A DNA stretch of 10,709 nucleotides from Streptomyces novaecaesareae (lineage in GTDB: Bacteria > Actinomycetota > Actinomycetes > Streptomycetales > Streptomycetaceae). Shown piece by piece: positions 6,510-10,709 of the stretch (position 1 is the stretch's first letter; each line of letters begins with the position of its first letter). The translations under genes were made by a program, and so were the position numbers. Location: the NCBI RefSeq assembly GCF_000716875.1, contig NZ_JNWQ01000136.1, positions 1 to 10,709 on the forward strand, written 5' to 3'. The notes beneath the pieces are model-generated. The model was not told where the DNA came from and ran no database searches. It was given only the letters and a program-made list of their open reading frames with translations.

Positions 6510-6532
6510 TGACTCCCGGGCCCGGGCCCGGC
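6488..6532. terminator. GC-palindromic block at the end of the transporter gene
   Basis: CCCGGGGCCCG (6488-6498, inside the gene) can pair with CGGGCCCGGG (6517-6526) across the stop codon with one bulge. The block continues as tandem CCCGGG units at 6515-6530. It may act as a terminator, but it has no U-tract and could be compositional. Confidence 0.3.
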
Positions 6533-6823
6533 CCGCGGCGGCGATCGAAATCGGTCATCGGCGGACGCCCGATGGGGCCATCGGTGTAGATTCGTCCCCA
6601 GAGCCAGAACGTCGCTGCTGATGGCGGTCGATCGGCGGTCCGCGCCCGTAGGGTGTGCGCCGGTCGAGGGAGAGAGGTCCTCCGACGGTTTGTGCTGCGC
6701 AGGGAGCCGGTCCGCCACCGCGGAGATCCGGCTGCCCCGGCGTGGCCGTGCATCCGTACGGCCTGTCGAGCGCGACACACGCCCGGACCTTTGGCCCCAA
6801 CCCCATCAGCGAGGAGCAGACGC
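6510..6823 (+). promoter_or_regulatory. 314-nt ahcY promoter and leader region
   Basis: No gene is supported in this gap. Two TANNNT boxes are candidate -10 elements: TAGATT (6587-6592) and TAGGGT (6649-6654), giving leaders of roughly 225 and 165 nt. The leader contains a clear hairpin: AGCCGGTCCGC (6705-6715), loop CACC, then GCGGA (6720-6724) and CCGGCT (6728-6733) with a 3-nt bulge. A weaker stem lies at 6663-6686. The ribosome site GAGGAG is at 6811-6816. I compared the region by eye with the SAH riboswitch core and saw no convincing match. Short frames starting at 6621 and 6655 run into ahcY without coding character. Confidence 0.45.
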
Positions 6824-8272
<1,449 letters not shown>

Positions 8273-8287
8273 TGCGGTGACGCCCGT

Positions 8288-8332
8288 ACGCCGGTGGCCG
8301 GCACCCCAGGGCGGGGTGCCGGCCACCGGCGT
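8288..8332. terminator. Perfect 20-bp bidirectional terminator hairpin
   Basis: The arms at 8288-8307 and 8313-8332 are exactly complementary (20 bp, core GGTGGCCGGCACCCC) around the 5-nt loop AGGGC. It begins 15 nt after the ahcY stop and lies 34 nt beyond the stop of the convergent minus-strand gene. It should terminate both. There is no U-tract on either side. Confidence 0.85.
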
Positions 8333-8366
8333 GTCCGGGCCGTCGGGTCGGCGCGGGACGTTCGGG

Positions 8367-9416
8367 TCAGCGCAGGACGTTCGTGGTCCAGGTGCTCTCG
8401 GCGGCCCCCGTGAGCTGCACCAGCCCGGTCATGGCCGCCAGGCCCCCGAACCGCTCGACCAGCGGCAGGCTGTCGGACTCGGCCGTCGCGCAGACCTGCA
8501 GGTCCTTCTCCTCCCGGCAGCTCCTCGAGTCCTTCCCGTAGGCCAGTGGGCCCGCCGGGGCCACGATGATCCCGGCGCTCATGCCGCCGGCCGAGAAGGC
8601 CAGGCTGACGGACCAGGGCTGCCCGGCGGCCGGGCGGCTCAGGACGGCCTCGGTCGGTTGGACGCCCTCGGGCAGCCCGGACAGCCGGAACGGCAGCGGG
8701 ACGGGCGTCGCGCCGACCTTGACGTCGGCGGCGACCCGGAGCAGCACGTCATCGGGTACCTCGTCGCCGTGCGGGCGGTTCGACCGCAACTGCGCCCACC
8801 GGCCCGAGGGGGTCTGCCAGCGCAGGATGCGCTGCCCGCTGTCGAACGTCGGCTGCGCCGGGCTGGTCACCCAGTACGCCGTCCGGCCGTTGACCGGGTC
8901 GGCCGGCTGCTTCTCCTGCTTCTGCACCGGCGACTCGTCGAGCGGGGGCTCGGGGCCCTCCGGATGGACGATCAGTTCGAGCTGCCGCCCGGAGGGGCTG
9001 GCCTGGCTCGCGCGGGTGAGGACGAAGCCGTCGCCCGCCTGGTAGCCGATGCCGTGCTGAGGGTCCAGCCAGTCGGGGAGCCAGCCGAAGGTGCCGGCGC
9101 TGACCAACGGGTCGGTGCCGTTGCCGACCGGTGTCGCGGGCGGGGCGGACGGAGCCGGCGTACCGCCCTCGCCCCGGCCCGCCGGCACCAGCCGGGTGGC
9201 GGGCGGCGCGTCGCCGCCGGACGGCAGCAGCAGGGAGGTGGTGGTGACCACGGCGGCCGTGAGCGCGGCCACCGCGCCGAGCGCGGCCGCACGCCGGCGG
9301 CGCAGCCGGGACCGCCCGCGGGCGATCGACGCGGCCGGGTCGAAGGTGGGCGGCGGGGCCGGTTCCTCGGCCAGGGCCGTCAGGCGGTCGGTCAGCTCGT
9401 CCGGTCCGATGGTCAT
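8367..9416 (-). CDS. Single-pass membrane protein, candidate ECF sigma partner
   Basis: This encodes 349 aa from ATG 9416 (MTIGPDELTDRLTALAEEP). The start overlaps the upstream sigma gene stop as ATGA (9416-9413), with GAGAGGA just upstream, so translation is probably coupled. The N-terminal 42 residues are cytosolic and end in an Arg-rich stop-transfer stretch (RGRSRLRRRR, 33-42). One membrane helix follows at about 44-64 (AALGAVAALTAAVVTTTSLLL). A Pro/Ala/Gly linker (65-105) leads to an extracytoplasmic domain with two cysteines, C300 and C309, that could form a disulfide. I do not recognise a named domain. Position and topology suggest an anti-sigma factor or sensor for the cognate sigma factor. 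The cytosolic part has no HxxxCxxC zinc anti-sigma motif, so that role is inference. The same frame is open far upstream to 10700, but that extension is antisense to other genes and begins in adapter sequence. Confidence 0.8.
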   Translation of the reverse strand: MTIGPDELTDRLTALAEEPAPPPTFDPAASIARGRSRLRRRRAAALGAVAALTAAVVTTTSLLLPSGGDAPPATRLVPAGRGEGGTPAPSAPPATPVGNGTDPLVSAGTFGWLPDWLDPQHGIGYQAGDGFVLTRASQASPSGRQLELIVHPEGPEPPLDESPVQKQEKQPADPVNGRTAYWVTSPAQPTFDSGQRILRWQTPSGRWAQLRSNRPHGDEVPDDVLLRVAADVKVGATPVPLPFRLSGLPEGVQPTEAVLSRPAAGQPWSVSLAFSAGGMSAGIIVAPAGPLAYGKDSRSCREEKDLQVCATAESDSLPLVERFGGLAAMTGLVQLTGAAESTWTTNVLR

Positions 9417-9925
9417 GACGTCCTCTCTGGGACGGAGGGGTGGGGAACGAGGGTCCTGCGCAGGGCCTCCAGCGCGCGGGAGCTCTGGCTCTTCACGTTG
9501 CCCGGCGAACAGTCCAGGGCCTCGGCGGCCTGATCGATCGAAAGGTCGCAGTAGTACCGCAGGACGACGGTGGCCCGTTGGCGGGGCGGCAGGGCGGCCA
9601 GGGCCCGGCGCAGGTCGAGTGCGGTGTCCAGGTCGAGCCCCACGGCGGGGGTGTCCGGCTCGCTGTCGGTCCGGACGGTCCGGCGCCACCACGCGGTGCG
9701 CTGCTCGCCCAGGAAGGTGTTGACCAGCACCCGGCGGGCGTAGCCGTCCAGGTTCTCCACCCGCCGGGCCCTCGCCCAGTTCACGTACAGCTTGGTGATC
9801 GTCTCCTGGACCAGGTCGTCCGCCCGGTGCCAGTCCCCGCACAGCAGATAGGCGACCTTCCGCAGCCAGCCGCTCCGGGAGGCCACGTACTCCGTGAACC
9901 CCTCGTCGCGCGTCTGCTTCGCCAT
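9413..9925 (-). CDS. SigE-group ECF RNA polymerase sigma factor
   Basis: This encodes a 170-aa sigma factor of the Streptomyces 'SigE family' ECF type. Region 2 covers about 8-75: 'FTEYVASRSGWLRKVAYLLCGD', then DWHRADDLVQETITKLYVNW (31-50), whose DDLVQET is the core-binding helix. Region 4 covers about 110-160: LPPRQRATVVLRYYCDLSID (112-131), then QAAEALDCSPGNVKSQSSRA (132-151), a helix-turn-helix that recognises the -35. Length is typical, with no extra C-terminal domain. ATG 9925 is preferred over the in-frame GTG at 9931, because the GAGAGG upstream is about 8 nt from the ATG but only 2 nt from the GTG. It is the first gene of a two-gene operon and shares ATGA with the membrane protein. 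The divergent gene at 10035 begins 109 bp away. Target promoters are unknown. Confidence 0.93.
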   Translation of the reverse strand: MAKQTRDEGFTEYVASRSGWLRKVAYLLCGDWHRADDLVQETITKLYVNWARARRVENLDGYARRVLVNTFLGEQRTAWWRRTVRTDSEPDTPAVGLDLDTALDLRRALAALPPRQRATVVLRYYCDLSIDQAAEALDCSPGNVKSQSSRALEALRRTLVPHPSVPERTS

Positions 9926-9947
9926 CCGCACCCCCTCTCGTCATGGC

Positions 9948-9971
9948 GGCGGCACCGGTGCCGGTGCCGTC
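9948..9971. repeat. Palindrome and hairpin upstream of the sigma gene
   Basis: GGCACCGGTGCC (9951-9962) is a perfect 12-bp palindrome followed by a further GGTGCC (9963-9968). Alternatively, 9948-9956 can pair with 9963-9971 as a 9-bp stem with a 6-nt loop. It lies 23 nt upstream of the sigma start codon, so it could be an operator or a leader hairpin. Confidence 0.35.
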
Positions 9972-10022
9972 CACACCCCTAATGCGCGGACCACCGGGGA
10001 ACGTTGCACGAGGACGCGCACG

Positions 10023-10028
10023 TAGGCT
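10023..10028 (+). promoter_or_regulatory. Putative -10 box giving a leaderless mRNA for the hypothetical gene
   Basis: TAGGCT (TANNNT) ends 6 nt before the ATG at 10035, so transcription would start at the ATG. There is no ribosome site at a useful distance. A TTGCAC lies at 10004-10009, but the 13-nt spacer is too short for a standard -35. GGAAC at 9998-10002 resembles an ECF -35. Confidence 0.45.
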
Positions 10029-10034
10029 TCGGGC

Positions 10035-10670
10035 ATGCCCAACGGCCGGTACTCGCTCCACGACACTCACGACCACGTCCTGCTCGGCGAGGAGCGCTTC
10101 AGCTGCGCCCCCGGGGCGGCCGGGTGGCGGTACGTCTCCAAGACCTACGCGCCGGACGGGCGGGTGATCGGCAGCGTCGACCTCACCCTGGACTCGCGGG
10201 CCCGGCCGCTGCGGATGGAACTGCGGGCCGGGGGCTGGCAGGTGCGCGGCGGTGCGGTGGACGGGGTGGCCTGGGTACGGACCGACGCGGCGGACCCGGG
10301 CGGCGAGCACACGACGGAGGGCCACGACCGGGCGCACGCGTTCACCGGCCGCTCGCCGGGGTTCCTGGTCGCCACCGCCCGGCTGCTGCGGCTGCGGGAG
10401 GGGGCGAGCGCGCGGGTGCGGCTGGTGGCGTTCGCCGAGCCGGTGCTCGCGCCGCGCACCCTCGACCAGGGGTGGCTGCTGGAGGGCGTCGACACGCACG
10501 AGACGGACTCGGGGCCGCTGCTGGTCGAGCGCTACCAGGTCGCGGACCTGGAGACGGGGGAGCAGCGGGTCGTGCACCTGGCGGGGGACGTGGTGCTGGC
10601 GGCGGACGGGATCGAGCTGGAAGAGCTGGAGTCGCCGCCGAATGGCTGGCGGGTGGGGGCCGAGGAGTAG
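10035..10670 (+). CDS. Conserved hypothetical protein
   Basis: This encodes 211 aa from ATG 10035 (MPNGRYSLHDTHDHVLLGEERF) to TAG 10668-10670. It has no signal peptide or membrane segment, so it is probably cytosolic. The sequence alternates charged and hydrophobic residues in a pattern that suggests a beta-rich fold. Examples are 'GWRYVSKTYAPDGRVIGSVDL' (30-50), 'MELRAGGWQVRGGAVDGVAWVR' (60-81), and 'LLVERYQVADLETGEQRVVH' (181-200). Histidines cluster near the N-terminus (H9, H12, H14) and around residues 91-101. I recall similar streptomycete proteins annotated only as hypothetical and cannot assign a function. A resemblance to lipid- or sugar-binding beta-barrel families is possible but unsupported. 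Strong third-position GC and a well-placed TAGGCT promoter support it as a real gene. It is divergent from the sigma operon, which may or may not regulate it. Confidence 0.8.
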   Translation: MPNGRYSLHDTHDHVLLGEERFSCAPGAAGWRYVSKTYAPDGRVIGSVDLTLDSRARPLRMELRAGGWQVRGGAVDGVAWVRTDAADPGGEHTTEGHDRAHAFTGRSPGFLVATARLLRLREGASARVRLVAFAEPVLAPRTLDQGWLLEGVDTHETDSGPLLVERYQVADLETGEQRVVHLAGDVVLAADGIELEELESPPNGWRVGAEE

Positions 10671-10685
10671 CGGGGGGCCGGGGTC

Positions 10686-10709
10686 CTGTCTCTTATACAC
10701 ATCTGACGC
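10686..10709. other. Nextera/Tn5 sequencing-adapter remnant
   Basis: CTGTCTCTTATACACATCT (10686-10704) is the 19-bp Tn5 mosaic end used in Nextera libraries. The following GACGC (10705-10709) matches the read-1 (i5-side) adapter in reverse complement. It is AT-rich against a very GC-rich background and ends exactly at the window edge. It should be trimmed; it is not a genomic transposon. Confidence 0.96.

Noticed and set aside
8367..10700. A 777-codon minus-strand frame starting MYKRQ
   Set aside because: Its start lies in the sequencing adapter and its first 428 codons are antisense to the hypothetical gene (10035-10670) and out of frame with the sigma gene. Only the part from ATG 9416 is a plausible gene.
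10686..10704. Tn5 transposon end
   Set aside because: It is an isolated mosaic end at the contig edge followed by adapter-specific bases, with no transposase and no target duplication. It is a library adapter.

Overview
The window is very GC-rich, with codon third positions almost all G or C. Its proteins and gene order match a streptomycete (Streptomyces or Kitasatospora, family Streptomycetaceae). This placement rests on recalled synteny with the manB-ahcY region of Streptomyces coelicolor, not on a search. Positions 1-8272 look like conserved chromosomal core. About 8367-10670 holds a small regulatory module and a hypothetical gene. The last 24 bases are not genomic: they match a Tn5/Nextera sequencing adapter, so the window ends at a contig edge.

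Layout. (1) 2-1279 (+): 3' part of a DUF5719 protein, cut by the left edge. (2) 1339-1791 (-): degenerate zincin-type 'metallopeptidase family' protein, convergent with DUF5719 across a perfect 15-bp hairpin. (3) 1955-2320 (+): DUF3499 putative zinc-binding protein, divergent from the metallopeptidase gene and probably read from a leaderless mRNA. (4) 2444-3829 (+): phosphomannomutase ManB. (5) 3930-4112 (+): Trm112-like zinc ribbon. (6) 4219-5463 (+): SIS-domain, phosphosugar-isomerase-like protein with eroded catalytic features. (7) 5535-6509 (+): cation diffusion facilitator transporter of the ZnT9-like type. (8) 6824-8272 (+): S-adenosylhomocysteine hydrolase AhcY behind a 314-nt gene-free leader. 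(9) A perfect 20-bp hairpin separates ahcY from a minus-strand pair: a SigE-group ECF sigma factor (9925-9413), then a single-pass membrane protein (9416-8367) that overlaps it by ATGA. (10) 10035-10670 (+): conserved-looking hypothetical protein, divergent from the sigma gene and probably leaderless.

How the genes fit together. ManB supplies mannose-1-phosphate for GDP-mannose and mannosylated glycoconjugates, and the SIS protein is related to phosphoglucose/phosphomannose isomerases. The manA gene that I recall between the SIS gene and the transporter gene in S. coelicolor is absent here. AhcY clears S-adenosylhomocysteine and returns homocysteine to the methylation cycle. The sigma factor and membrane protein form a candidate signal-transduction pair, but the membrane protein lacks the usual zinc anti-sigma motif.

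I found no CRISPR array, transposon, tRNA, rRNA or phage gene, and no convincing new defence or biosynthetic system. The points most worth a second look are the adapter at the end, the missing manA, the hairpin that overlaps the Trm112 promoter, the operator-like palindrome at 1819-1840, the structured ahcY leader, and the ECF pair.
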